From positions 1 through 63,148 of the forward strand of contig DNTA01000009.1 in assembly GCA_003500135.1 (NCBI GenBank): DNA of 63,148 nt. The letters run 5' to 3'. Positions within the stretch are counted from its first letter, which is position 1. Each line of letters starts with the position of its first letter. Made by a program: the position numbers and the translations under genes. The notes under the pieces are model-generated. The model made no database searches and had not been told where the DNA came from. It worked only from the letters and a program-made list of their open reading frames with translations. Origin of the DNA: Cytophagales bacterium. Its GTDB lineage: Bacteria > Bacteroidota > Bacteroidia > Cytophagales > Cyclobacteriaceae. Below, in pieces: positions 46,451 to 55,457 of this stretch.

Positions 46451-46583
46451 AGTTTTCTGTTTGTGCGAATTTAAAGTATTAACTACAATTTGTAAAGGCT
46501 ACTTCAAAACTAGTCCATCAGGCACGCACATAAAGTATTTTCTTATAGATTTTGCTTTCATAATGATTCTTGACAAAAATTAA

Positions 46584-46591
46584 TATATTTG
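46584..46591 (+). promoter_or_regulatory. Candidate -7 box for the lipoprotein gene
   Basis: TATATTTG is an exact TAnnTTTG match, 36 bases upstream of the ATG at 46628. A TTG at 46570-46572 is too close to be a normal -33 element and a TTTG at 46551-46554 is too far, so the upstream half is uncertain. Confidence 0.42.
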
Positions 46592-46627
46592 AAGTGTTAT
46601 TCAACCTGATCTTAAACGAACATTAAT

Positions 46628-47536
46628 ATGAGAAGTAAACTATTTAAAGTACCCGTTAAAATCGCAGCAATCTTCAGTATTGTTCTATTCTTTGCTTCAT
46701 GTGGTTCTGAAAAAAAGAAAGAATCAAGCGAAGCGTCGAAGGAATTTGACGAAGCTGCTGAAGAAATAACTGAAAAAGTTGAAAAAGTTATTTATGAAAT
46801 CCCGAACCCTTCAGAAGTCCCTTATCTGATTCAAAGTACAGGAGCTGACTTTAACCCAAGTCTGACTAATGATATCGGAAATTACGAGACATACTTAAAC
46901 AATGCGAGTGTAACAGCTCTTAACCTGGGGGTTTATGCAACTGATATCGGATATCTAAGCAGCTATGGCAAAACACAGGAGGCTTTGAATTACATGGATG
47001 TCTGCGTAAAGATGGCCGATGAACTTGGCATCAGTGAGGCTATTGATTTAAAAATTCTTGAAAGATTTGAACAAAACCTCACCAATACTGATTCATTGGC
47101 AAGTATTCTCGATGAAGCCATTTCAAATAGTGATCAGTACCTGAATGAAAGTGACCGTGGTAGTGTAGCAGCGCTTGTGGTTACTGGCACCTTCATTGAA
47201 GGTTTATATATCGCTACGCAAATTATTGATACCTATCCTAAAGACATATTAGCTGATGACCAAAGAATGACCATTTTAACACCCATGATCCGGGTTTTAG
47301 TTGGTCAGGAAGAGTCGTTGAACGACGTGATCAGTTTATTGGAATCGTTGGATAATAAAACGGGGTGGATCAACAATACCATGAGCTCATTAAAAGAATT
47401 ACAAGCTGCCTATGAAGAATTTGGCGGTGAGGAAAAAATTAGTAGCGGTCAGGGTAGCGATGTGCTGAGTGATGAGGCGCTGGCTGATATCATTTCTAAA
47501 ACAGAAACCCTAAGAACACAGGTGATCGAAGGATAA
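46628..47536 (+). CDS. Helical lipoprotein of unknown function
   Basis: The 302-residue product has a lipoprotein signal (hydrophobic IAAIFSIVLFFASC, Cys25), then a charged helical linker, SEKKKESSEASKEFDEAAEE. The rest is mostly helical, with NLGVYATDIGYLSSYGKTQEALNYMDVCVKMADELGI and GTFIEGLYIATQIIDTY. I recognise the pattern of conserved Bacteroidota lipoproteins but no named family. It is likely tethered in the periplasm. It is monocistronic, with a candidate -7 box upstream and a terminator at 47556. Confidence 0.8.
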   Translation: MRSKLFKVPVKIAAIFSIVLFFASCGSEKKKESSEASKEFDEAAEEITEKVEKVIYEIPNPSEVPYLIQSTGADFNPSLTNDIGNYETYLNNASVTALNLGVYATDIGYLSSYGKTQEALNYMDVCVKMADELGISEAIDLKILERFEQNLTNTDSLASILDEAISNSDQYLNESDRGSVAALVVTGTFIEGLYIATQIIDTYPKDILADDQRMTILTPMIRVLVGQEESLNDVISLLESLDNKTGWINNTMSSLKELQAAYEEFGGEEKISSGQGSDVLSDEALADIISKTETLRTQVIEG

Positions 47537-47555
47537 TCAAAAAAATATTTAAATG

Positions 47556-47587
47556 AAAGGCATTGGGGTATACCTAATGCCTTTTTT
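47556..47587 (+). terminator. Intrinsic terminator after the lipoprotein gene
   Basis: AAAGGCATT (47556-47564) pairs perfectly with AATGCCTTT (47576-47584), followed by a T run. It lies 20 bases past the stop codon at 47536. Confidence 0.88.
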
Positions 47588-47667
47588 TATTTCCAAAACA
47601 TTAACGTTTCATTCAATTCTTGTAATTTACCACCAATGCATATATTTATGTTCAAACCCTAAAAATC

Positions 47668-50600
47668 ATGAGTGACTTCATACTTCGAGCTGTCCTTCGG
47701 CTATTTGCCGCTATGATCTATTCTGAAGGCGCCAAGCAGGCTGAAGTCGAAAAAGTAAAAAAACTTCTTCTGAAATCGCTCAATGAACGGCTGGTAAAGA
47801 CCTATTTCAATTATTTCCAAAAATCACTCGAGAAGATCAGCAAATCTAATCCCGATAAGAAAGCAATCGAAGAACTGATTGATGATTACTCCAAATCACT
47901 TTTGAAAGAATCGAGCATTGGCCAGCGTCATATTTTAATCCTGGAGCTGTCTCAATTGATTTTGGCCAATGGCGAAATCGGGGAATTCGAAATGGCGCTT
48001 CTCAGGAAAATTTCACAAAACCTCAACATTGCGCCCAAGGATTTTGAATTACTGATCGAATTCCACCAATTCGACCAATACAACCCGAAAAATGAGGTTC
48101 ATTACCTAACCTTTATCAGGGACTCTGAGAATGACAATTATAAAATAGGCCAGACCAATACCGATGCCAAGATCAATAAAGTTATCATATTAGGGTTGCC
48201 CCATTCCGGCCGGCTATTTATGAAATACAAGGGGAAAGACACGGTATACATTAATAATTCCCCGGCCAAACAACAATCTATTTATGCCATTCTTCCCGGT
48301 ACAAAAATAAACTCTGATCTAAGTAACCGCTCCATTTACTACAATGAAATCATTCAATATTTTCATAAAGGGCACAAATTACCTTCGCTTACATTCAATA
48401 CCACTCAGGTCAACTATCAATTCCAAAATGGCAAATATGGGCTTCACGATATTGATATTTCCGAAAAAGAAGGGCAATTAATAGGCATAATGGGAGCAAG
48501 CGGTTCAGGAAAAACCACTTTGCTTAATGTACTAAACGGCAATTTGCGACCAAGTGAAGGAAAAGTTACAATTAATGACTTCGACATTCACCAGGATAAA
48601 GAGGCGGCCAAAGGGCTGATTGGTTATGTGCCACAAGACGACCTGTTATTCGATAAATTAACAGTTTATGAAAACCTGTATTTCGCAGCAAAACTAAGTC
48701 TCGATCATTTTGACGAAATAGAACTAAAACGAAAGGTCAATAAAACCCTGAATGACCTGGGGTTATATGGTGTGCGAAATTTAAAAGTTGGCAACCCTCT
48801 TCAAAAAACGATTAGTGGCGGGCAGCGCAAGCGATTAAATATTGCCCTTGAGATTATTCGCGAACCGCCGGTTCTGTTTTTAGATGAACCAACAAGTGGT
48901 TTGTCTTCCCGTGATTCAGAAAATATAATTGACCTTTTGAATGAACTGGCTACAAAAGGTCTACTCATTTTTGTCGTTATCCACCAACCTTCCTCCGAAA
49001 TATTCAAAAGCTTTGACAAACTGTTCATTCTCGACGTTGGTGGTTTTCCCGTGTACTACGGGGCGCCCCTTGAAGCGCTTGATTATATGCGCCAGCAACT
49101 TCAGTTGGTAGACAATACCGAAAGTATTTGTGATCGGTGCGGAAACGTAAACCCGGAAAAAATATTTGATATTCTCGACGACCATATAGTGGATGAACAT
49201 GGAAACCCCACACGTGACAGGAAAAAAAGTCCGGAATGGTGGTTTGCAAAATACAAGGAGACACATGTAGCTTCGAGAGTAAAGAATGTTTCCAAAAAAA
49301 TATCTGCCCAATTCAAGACTCCTCGTTTTTTCAACCAGGTCAAAATTTTTTCGAAACGTGATCTGCTCACAAAAATATATAACACACAATACCTGACCAT
49401 CAACCTGCTGGAAGCGCCGGTTTTAGCGCTGGTTCTTGCCATGCTTATCAGATATTATCCCGGTGACGGTTTTAATCCTTCAAATTACACACTCCAGGAA
49501 AATATTAATTTGCCAACCTATATATTTATGGCGGTCATAGTAGCTATTTTTATGGGTATGGTGGTAAGTGCTGAAGAGATCATTAAAGATCGGAAGGTAC
49601 TTCAACGCGAGAAATTTCTCCATTTAAGCAGAAATGCCTACCTCCTTTCAAAAATCGGGATCTTATTTCTAATCTCTGCCATACAGACCCTTGCTTTTGT
49701 ATTGGTGGGCAATTTTTTGATAGAAATCCATGGATTTTATTTGTCCTATTGGCTGGTTCTATTTTCCTGCGCCTGTTTTGCCAATCTACTCGGCCTTAAT
49801 ATTTCCTCCGCTTTTGATTCCGTAGTTACGATATATATCCTTGTGCCATTAATGCTTATACCACAAATCCTATTGAGTGGAGCAGTGGTCCCTTTCGATA
49901 AACTCAACCCCTCATTTACATCCCGCACCCAGGTTCCCTTTGTCGGTAACATAATCGCTTCCAGGTGGGCTTTAGAGGCCTTAATGGTTAATCAATTTAA
50001 AAATAATAGATTTGAAAAAGTCTTTTTCGAACTGGATAAAGATGCTGCTAATGCTTCATTCAAGTCTGTTTACCTTATTCCAGAACTTAAAAGCAAATTG
50101 GAAACCGCACTCGTATCTTATACCAATAAAGAAGAAGTTGACGAGGAGGCATATGCAAGGGGATTTAATCTAATACGACATGAAATAGCAGAAGAACTGG
50201 AATTGATCGGACGCGATAAGTTTTCAGAAATTGACAATCTGTATCCCCACAAATTTGATTCTGCAGTCTATCGCAAAACAGTGAAGTTTCTAGATCAATT
50301 GTCCCGTTTTTACAAAAAAAGATTGGGCGATTGCCAAAAGCAAAAAGAAGAGCTAGTCGATCATTATAGTAATGAAGTCTGGACGGGCCAGGAATTTATC
50401 GAGATGAAAAAACGCCATACCAATGACAGACTCTCCAATATGGTTAAAAACACTAATAACAAACACAGGATCATTGAAGATAATAACGAATTTTATCAAC
50501 GCATCAATATCATTTATATGAACCCGGACCCAAAGCATACTTTGGATTTCAATGGCCCTTTTTATCTAAGTAGAAAATATTTTTTAGGTTATTATTTCGA

Positions 50601-50703
50601 TACGCTTTATTTTAATATCGCGATTATATGGATCATGACGTTTTTATTGTACATCACGCTATATTTTGAAGCGCTAAGAAGGATCGTTAATCGCAAATAT
50701 TAA
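47668..50703 (+). CDS. ABCG-type ABC transporter with TerB-like N-terminal domain
   Basis: The 1011-residue protein begins with a helical TerB-like region (about 10-140, GQRHILILELSQLILANGEIGEFEMALLRKI). A beta-rich segment (about 150-245) is followed by an ABC domain with Walker A GASGSGKTT (about 277-285), signature ISGGQRKRLNIA and Walker B PVLFLDEPTSGLSS. A CDRC pair (about 488-491) follows the ATPase. About six membrane helices (about 575-800) form an ABCG-type permease, then a long charged region and one last helix (about 985-1003). It is probably a homodimeric exporter; the substrate is unknown. An upstream TTG (47620-47622) and TATATTTA (47641-47648) 18 bases apart may be its promoter. 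The ydcF-like gene follows after 9 bases. Confidence 0.88.
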   Translation: MSDFILRAVLRLFAAMIYSEGAKQAEVEKVKKLLLKSLNERLVKTYFNYFQKSLEKISKSNPDKKAIEELIDDYSKSLLKESSIGQRHILILELSQLILANGEIGEFEMALLRKISQNLNIAPKDFELLIEFHQFDQYNPKNEVHYLTFIRDSENDNYKIGQTNTDAKINKVIILGLPHSGRLFMKYKGKDTVYINNSPAKQQSIYAILPGTKINSDLSNRSIYYNEIIQYFHKGHKLPSLTFNTTQVNYQFQNGKYGLHDIDISEKEGQLIGIMGASGSGKTTLLNVLNGNLRPSEGKVTINDFDIHQDKEAAKGLIGYVPQDDLLFDKLTVYENLYFAAKLSLDHFDEIELKRKVNKTLNDLGLYGVRNLKVGNPLQKTISGGQRKRLNIALEIIREPPVLFLDEPTSGLSSRDSENIIDLLNELATKGLLIFVVIHQPSSEIFKSFDKLFILDVGGFPVYYGAPLEALDYMRQQLQLVDNTESICDRCGNVNPEKIFDILDDHIVDEHGNPTRDRKKSPEWWFAKYKETHVASRVKNVSKKISAQFKTPRFFNQVKIFSKRDLLTKIYNTQYLTINLLEAPVLALVLAMLIRYYPGDGFNPSNYTLQENINLPTYIFMAVIVAIFMGMVVSAEEIIKDRKVLQREKFLHLSRNAYLLSKIGILFLISAIQTLAFVLVGNFLIEIHGFYLSYWLVLFSCACFANLLGLNISSAFDSVVTIYILVPLMLIPQILLSGAVVPFDKLNPSFTSRTQVPFVGNIIASRWALEALMVNQFKNNRFEKVFFELDKDAANASFKSVYLIPELKSKLETALVSYTNKEEVDEEAYARGFNLIRHEIAEELELIGRDKFSEIDNLYPHKFDSAVYRKTVKFLDQLSRFYKKRLGDCQKQKEELVDHYSNEVWTGQEFIEMKKRHTNDRLSNMVKNTNNKHRIIEDNNEFYQRINIIYMNPDPKHTLDFNGPFYLSRKYFLGYYFDTLYFNIAIIWIMTFLLYITLYFEALRRIVNRKY

Positions 50704-50712
50704 TTCAATATC

Positions 50713-51483
50713 ATGTTTTTCATACTTTCCAAAATTTTAGTTTTCCTCATTAAGCCGTTTTATCAGATCTTATTGATTTTGATAGCCTCATTTCTGCTCA
50801 AAAAGAAGATTTGGAAAAAGCGATTGCACATTCTGGCTGTTTTCTGGTTTCTCATTTTCACGAATGGTTTTTTATACGATACCTGTATGCGAAGCTGGGA
50901 AATTCCCGCTATCCCAATCAGCAGCCTGCCAGACAGTTGCGAATATGCTATCGTTTTAGGCGGTACCGAAGATACCAAGCGTAACCCTAACGACCGGCTT
51001 TTTTTTCACAAAGGCGCTGAACGCATAACCCACGCCCTTAACCTTTATAAGGCAGGTAAAGTCAAGAAAATATTGTTTAGCGGTGGCAATTCCGACCTTT
51101 TTGAAGGAGCATATAAAAACAACAATCCTGTATTGGATTTTTACCTAATGTGTGGCGTAGACAGGGAGGATATCATTATTGAAAGCACTGCCAGAAACAC
51201 TTATGAGAATGCCAAACTCACATCCGAAATACTACGTAAAAAGGGGGCCCAGGGCCCATATATACTGATAACCTCAGCCTTTCACATGCGACGATCGGAG
51301 GCCTGCTTTAGAAGCGCCGGCCTGGAAGTGATTCCCTTTTCAGCAGATTTTTACGCTACCATTAAGGAAGACCGTTACAACTTTGGCGCTTTTTTACCAA
51401 GCGCCATACCTTTGGTCAATTGGGAGATATTAATAAAGGAGTGGATCGGTTATTTGGCCTATGACATTACCGGTAAAATTTAA
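50713..51483 (+). CDS. YdcF/SanA family protein (DUF218)
   Basis: The 256-residue protein has two N-terminal membrane helices (about 3-27 and 35-55) and a DUF218 domain. The domain has SCEYAIVLGGTEDTKRNPNDR (about 75-95), HALNLYKAGKVKKILFSGG, ESTARNTYENA and ILITSAFHMRRSEACFRSAGLEVIPFSAD. E. coli relatives ElyC and SanA affect envelope polymer assembly and barrier function. The exact reaction is unknown. It is cotranscribed with the ABCG-type gene. The stop is 4 bases from the stop of the convergent gcdH. Confidence 0.88.
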   Translation: MFFILSKILVFLIKPFYQILLILIASFLLKKKIWKKRLHILAVFWFLIFTNGFLYDTCMRSWEIPAIPISSLPDSCEYAIVLGGTEDTKRNPNDRLFFHKGAERITHALNLYKAGKVKKILFSGGNSDLFEGAYKNNNPVLDFYLMCGVDREDIIIESTARNTYENAKLTSEILRKKGAQGPYILITSAFHMRRSEACFRSAGLEVIPFSADFYATIKEDRYNFGAFLPSAIPLVNWEILIKEWIGYLAYDITGKI

Positions 51484-51487
51484 TTAA

Positions 51488-52699
51488 CTATTTAAATGCC
51501 GGTATACCCGTAATCTCATGCCCCAATATCAGCAAATGGATATCGTGCGTGCCTTCATAAGTAATTACTGATTCCAGGTTCATCATATGACGCATAATAG
51601 GGTATTCGCCGGTGATGCCCATTCCACCATGTATTTGCCGGGCCTCCCGGGCAATGTCAAGCGCCATTTCTACGTTGTTACGCTTCGCCAAAGATATTTG
51701 CGCGGAAGTCACTTTCCCCTCATCCATCAGTTTGCCCAGTCGCCAGCATAACAATTGTGCCTTGGTGATTTCTGTGAGCATTTCAGAAAGTTTTTTTTGG
51801 GTCAACTGAAACGCCGCAATAGGTTTCTCAAACTGTATTCTTTCCAGGGCATACCTCCTGGCGGAATCGTAACAATCCATGGCTGCCCCTACCGCGCCCC
51901 ATGCGATACCATAGCGCGCTTTGTCAAGACATTTTAACGGGGCTCCCAAACCGCTTCTTCCCGGTAAAATATTTTCCTTTGGTACTTTTACATCTGCAAA
52001 AACAAGTTCGCCGGTAGAGCTTGCCCTGAGCGACCACTTATTGTGTGTTTCCGGCGTTGTAAAGCCTTCCATACCTCTTTCAACAATCAAACCGTGAACC
52101 CTACCTTCTTCATTTTTGGCCCACACAACTGCAATATCTGCTTCCGGAGCATTAGAAATCCACATTTTTGCACCGTTTAGCAAATAGTAACCGCCCTTAT
52201 CTTCAAAATGCGTGGTCATCCCCCCCGGATTTGACCCGTGATCGGGTTCGGTCAGTCCAAAGCAACCCAATATTTCCCCGCTGGCCAGTCTGGGAAGATA
52301 CTTCTCTTTTTGTACATCCGAACCAAACTCGTGAATAGGAAACATAACCAGGGAACTTTGTACCGATGCCGTGGAACGCATACCTGAATCGCCACGTTCC
52401 ACTTCCTGCATGATCAAACCATAGGATATGGCATCCATCCCTCCCCCACCATAAGCTTGCGGGATAGTGGGCCCAAAAACCCCCATTTCACCGAAAGATT
52501 TGACAATATTCCTGGGGAAATGGTTCTGTTGTGCCCAATCTTCGATATAAGGCGATATCTCTTTTTTAACAAAGTCGCGAATAGCGCCCCGGATCATTTT
52601 ATGTTCTTCACCCAAAAGGTCGTCAATCAGGTAAAAGTCTGGTGATTGAAATTCGTCCTGGGCTGCACTTTTTTGTATAGTCGAAGATGCGTTGTTCAT
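51488..52699 (-). CDS. gcdH: Glutaryl-CoA dehydrogenase
   Basis: The 403-residue flavoenzyme oxidises and decarboxylates glutaryl-CoA to crotonyl-CoA in lysine or tryptophan breakdown. GVFGPTIPQAYGGGGMDAISYGLIMQEVERGDSGMRSTASVQSSLV, GCFGLTEPDHGSNPGGM (FAD and substrate binding), ARQIHGGMGITGEYPIMRHMMNLES and TYEGTHDIHLLILGHEITG are diagnostic of this branch. The catalytic base is Glu382. The extended match around YEGTHDIH separates it from ordinary short-chain acyl-CoA dehydrogenases. It is monocistronic on the minus strand. Confidence 0.93.
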   Translation of the reverse strand: MNNASSTIQKSAAQDEFQSPDFYLIDDLLGEEHKMIRGAIRDFVKKEISPYIEDWAQQNHFPRNIVKSFGEMGVFGPTIPQAYGGGGMDAISYGLIMQEVERGDSGMRSTASVQSSLVMFPIHEFGSDVQKEKYLPRLASGEILGCFGLTEPDHGSNPGGMTTHFEDKGGYYLLNGAKMWISNAPEADIAVVWAKNEEGRVHGLIVERGMEGFTTPETHNKWSLRASSTGELVFADVKVPKENILPGRSGLGAPLKCLDKARYGIAWGAVGAAMDCYDSARRYALERIQFEKPIAAFQLTQKKLSEMLTEITKAQLLCWRLGKLMDEGKVTSAQISLAKRNNVEMALDIAREARQIHGGMGITGEYPIMRHMMNLESVITYEGTHDIHLLILGHEITGIPAFK

Positions 52700-52818
52700 G
52701 TTTTTACAATTAAATATCTTAAAACCAGCAAATAATCATCCGAATCGCAAACGGCCTTTTAAATTGGCGCTTACTTTTGTGAATTTAGCAATTCGGAGCG
52801 AATTAAATAAATCCGTGC

Positions 52819-52826
52819 TATCTTTG
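52819..52826 (+). promoter_or_regulatory. Candidate -7 box for the MORN-repeat gene
   Basis: TATCTTTG is an exact TAnnTTTG match, 65 bases upstream of the ATG at 52892. There is no good TTG at the usual -33 distance. A second match, TACTTTTG, lies at 52772-52779. Confidence 0.42.
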
Positions 52827-52857
52827 AAGTATTAAATTTTTTAGATTGGCTGTAACG

Positions 52858-52881
52858 ACCGGAAACAAATCAAATTCCGGT
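52858..52881 (+). promoter_or_regulatory. Leader hairpin upstream of the MORN-repeat gene
   Basis: ACCGGAA (52858-52864) pairs perfectly with TTCCGGT (52875-52881) around a 10-base A-rich loop, ending 10 bases before the start codon. In the mRNA it would sit over the ribosome-binding region and could slow initiation. A T-rich stretch follows, so a terminator-like or attenuator role is also possible. Confidence 0.45.
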
Positions 52882-52891
52882 TGCTTTTATC

Positions 52892-54751
52892 ATGAAACAA
52901 GTCAGAAACATATTCGTTTTTGTCCTTCCATTTTTTTTGTTCATTTCCACATTGGCCTGGAGCCAGCCTTATTTTATCAAAACTTATTACGACGCCAATG
53001 AGGATCAGCTTAAAGAGATTTTCGAAGTGGAAGATACTACCAATTTTGTGTTAAATGGCATATACAAATCTTTTTACCTCAATGGCAAGCCAAAAACCGT
53101 GGGTTTTTATGATCAGAACACCCCTGATAGCCTTTGGACCTACTATTTCGAAAATGGCAATATAAAAATGCGGGGCACCTTAAAAAAAGGTATCAATACG
53201 GGAAAGTGGGTATACTATTTCGAAAATGGTCAAAAAAGTATGTCGGGAAAACTGGTTAAAAATAAAAAAGAGGGAGCGTGGCAATACTTCTATGAAAACG
53301 GGAACCTAAAAATAGAAGGTCAATATAAAAATGGTCAAAAAACAGGTGAATGGCAATACTTCTATGAAAACGGAAAAAAGAAAGCCACCACGGTTTTTGA
53401 AGGTATTTCAGGACATTACAAGGAGTTCTATCCATCGGGGGCGCTAAAAGCAGAAGGCAAAAACATTTCAGGATTGAGTGAGGGCTCATGGAAATTTTAC
53501 TTTGAAAGTGGTCCAATTAAGGCTTCTGGTCAGTTCAATAACGGTTTGCGTACGGGCATATGGACATATTACTATAAAAACGGTATAAAATCGGCACAAG
53601 GCCAGTTTGTCAAGGGGGAAAAAAATGGTAAGTGGGAATACTATCATGACAACGGCATTTTGAGCTCAGAAGGCGCCTTACAGGAAGGAAAAAGAGAAGG
53701 CTATTGGAAACTATACCATCGTGATGGTGGCTTTAAAGGAGAAGGGATTTTTGAACAGGACAGTGGACAATATAAAGAATACTACGAAAGCGGTAGCATC
53801 AAAGTAGAAGGCCTGTTGGTCAGTGGAAAAAATGAAGGGGTATGGAAATACTATTACGAGGATGGCCAGCTTGAGGGCAAATGCCTGTTTGAAGCCGGGA
53901 TTGGTGAATACACAGGATATTACGCTGATGGAAAGGTTAAAATGAAAGGCCGTGTGGAAGACGGTGTAAATGTGGGGCTATGGGAATTGTACCATCCCGA
54001 TGGCAGCATTGCGGGCTATTACAGGCCCTACTATGAGGAGGAGCCATCGGGTTATTTGCCAACGGATGAAACCACCATGAAAAATGATAAAGATGCGGAA
54101 GATTATATGAAACCTGACTACAAGTATAAAAAACGGGAAATTCGTTATTTCCAGCCTGTAGTAAATGAATTCCGTGGTTTCATACTTGGGTTCAATCCGG
54201 CTGGCGCTTTGCTCGATAATTTACCGGTTGCCCTGGAGTACTATTTTCAGGAAAGGTTAGGATATGAAATACAGGCGCGCATCATTAGGAACCCCTTCTT
54301 TCGCAACGATCAGAATGTGCCTATAAATGAATTATATTTCCGCGGATACGATGTTGCCTTCCGACAGAAGTTTTATCATCGGGAAACGAACCTAGGTGTA
54401 CCATATTTCGCCCACGAAATACGCTTCACGAGCCTTACTCATTATGCCAATATACTTGACAGCGCTGTACAACAACCGGTATTTATTCGAATTAGCGCAC
54501 AGGAAATGGATTTTGAATACGGATTTATGGTGGGCAACCGCATAATCAAAACATTTGGCGAAAGCTGGCAAAAAGACGTTCGAAAACTCGGTTATTCGAT
54601 TGATTTCTTCGTCGGCCTTGGTGTTGGCTACAGAATGCTTGACAAGAATTTTGAGGGAAATCAGGCTTATGATGTACTCTTTGATGACTTAAACCAGTCT
54701 GATTTTATAATAAGTCTTAGAATCGGTATCAATATAGGCGTGGTATTTTGA
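52892..54751 (+). CDS. MORN-repeat protein fused to an outer-membrane barrel-like domain
   Basis: The 619-residue protein has a signal peptide (MKQVRNIFVFVLPFFLFISTLAWSQ) and then 14 tandem MORN_2 repeats of 22-24 residues (about 55-375), for example GEWQYFYENGKKKA and GVWKYYYEDGQLEG. A charged linker (about 385-420) leads to a C-terminal region (about 425-619) with FRGFILGFNPAGALLDNLPVALEYYFQERLGYEIQARI. This alternates polar and hydrophobic residues and ends in LRIGINIGVVF, so it looks like an outer-membrane barrel. The repeats probably lie outside or in the periplasm as a binding scaffold. No partner gene is adjacent. Confidence 0.82.
   Translation: MKQVRNIFVFVLPFFLFISTLAWSQPYFIKTYYDANEDQLKEIFEVEDTTNFVLNGIYKSFYLNGKPKTVGFYDQNTPDSLWTYYFENGNIKMRGTLKKGINTGKWVYYFENGQKSMSGKLVKNKKEGAWQYFYENGNLKIEGQYKNGQKTGEWQYFYENGKKKATTVFEGISGHYKEFYPSGALKAEGKNISGLSEGSWKFYFESGPIKASGQFNNGLRTGIWTYYYKNGIKSAQGQFVKGEKNGKWEYYHDNGILSSEGALQEGKREGYWKLYHRDGGFKGEGIFEQDSGQYKEYYESGSIKVEGLLVSGKNEGVWKYYYEDGQLEGKCLFEAGIGEYTGYYADGKVKMKGRVEDGVNVGLWELYHPDGSIAGYYRPYYEEEPSGYLPTDETTMKNDKDAEDYMKPDYKYKKREIRYFQPVVNEFRGFILGFNPAGALLDNLPVALEYYFQERLGYEIQARIIRNPFFRNDQNVPINELYFRGYDVAFRQKFYHRETNLGVPYFAHEIRFTSLTHYANILDSAVQQPVFIRISAQEMDFEYGFMVGNRIIKTFGESWQKDVRKLGYSIDFFVGLGVGYRMLDKNFEGNQAYDVLFDDLNQSDFIISLRIGINIGVVF
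53141..53373 (+). repeat. Recent 72-base tandem duplications within the MORN-repeat gene
   Basis: A 23-base exact match recurs at 53279-53301 and 53351-53373, and a 17-base match recurs at 53141-53157 and 53213-53229. In both cases the offset is 72 bases, which is 24 codons or one protein repeat. Nucleotide identity at this level points to recent unit duplication in this part of the gene. Confidence 0.75.
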
Positions 54752-54868
54752 TATCTTTATGCCAAACCTGATCAATATTATTCCATTTATCCGGGCCGCC
54801 TGCTACTTTGGAATACTTTTTCAACTAAGGGCAAATCTTGTATAAAAGCCTGTTAGGGCATTTTTATG

Positions 54869-54901
54869 AAAAAAGCGGAGTTTTTCAACCCCGCTTTTTT
54901 T
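54869..54901. terminator. Bidirectional intrinsic terminator
   Basis: AAAAAAGCGG (54869-54878) pairs with CCGCTTTTTT (54891-54900) around a 12-base loop. It lies between the convergent MORN-repeat and thioredoxin genes. A runs on the left and T runs on the right allow termination of both. Confidence 0.85.
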
Positions 54902-54941
54902 GTTCAATCACTATTGCTAGCCTGTTATGAAATTGTCTGTA

Positions 54942-55319
54942 TTAACTGTGGGCGCTAACATTTTCTCCAAGTAAAATGTCATTTATCGCATTTTCCATGG
55001 CTGGTTTAGGCAAAGCTCCCTGTGCCATTTGTGGCTGACCTTCTTTCGGAACAAAAAGGATTGACGGAATACTTCTTATGCCAAAAACGGCCGCCAACTC
55101 CTGTTCAGCCTCAGTATCAATTTTGTAAATCTTAACCTTTCCGTCGTATTCTTTTGCAAGTTCTTCCAATACCGGAGCAATCATTTTACAAGGTCCGCAC
55201 CAATCAGCATAGAAGTCAATTATTGCCGGCGTATCACCCTGATATTTCCACTCTTTATTGTTTTCGTAATCAAATACCTTAGTTAAGAATTCTGCTTTCG
55301 TTAAATGCTCTGTTTTCAT
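54942..55319 (-). CDS. trxA: Thioredoxin
   Basis: The 125-residue protein is a thioredoxin with the active site WCGPCK (Cys41, Cys44), the cis-Pro segment IRSIPSILF (Pro near 84) and AEQELAAVFGIRS. A slightly longer N-terminus (about 25 residues before the fold) is seen but no signal peptide, so it is cytosolic. It reduces protein disulfides. It is monocistronic; a TATATTTG box is at 55357-55350 on its strand. Confidence 0.92.
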   Translation of the reverse strand: MKTEHLTKAEFLTKVFDYENNKEWKYQGDTPAIIDFYADWCGPCKMIAPVLEELAKEYDGKVKIYKIDTEAEQELAAVFGIRSIPSILFVPKEGQPQMAQGALPKPAMENAINDILLGENVSAHS

Positions 55320-55349
55320 TTTATTCTATTTTCATTCCAAATTCAGCTA

Positions 55350-55357
55350 CAAATATA
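55350..55357 (-). promoter_or_regulatory. Candidate -7 box for the thioredoxin gene
   Basis: On the minus strand 55357-55350 reads TATATTTG, an exact TAnnTTTG match 31 bases before the start codon. A matching -33 TTG was not found at the expected distance. Confidence 0.4.
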
Positions 55358-55457
55358 TGTAATTATATTCATATGTTCATATACGCATGACAATTTTTTA
55401 GGTTTCACTTGACAAATCTTTCATTTGGAAGTAATATGAACCCAAATACGAATTCAA

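Noticed and set aside
53141..53900. Regular short repeats that might suggest a CRISPR array or minisatellite
   Set aside because: The period is a multiple of three, the frame is open throughout and the repeats translate to MORN units, so this is a protein repeat.
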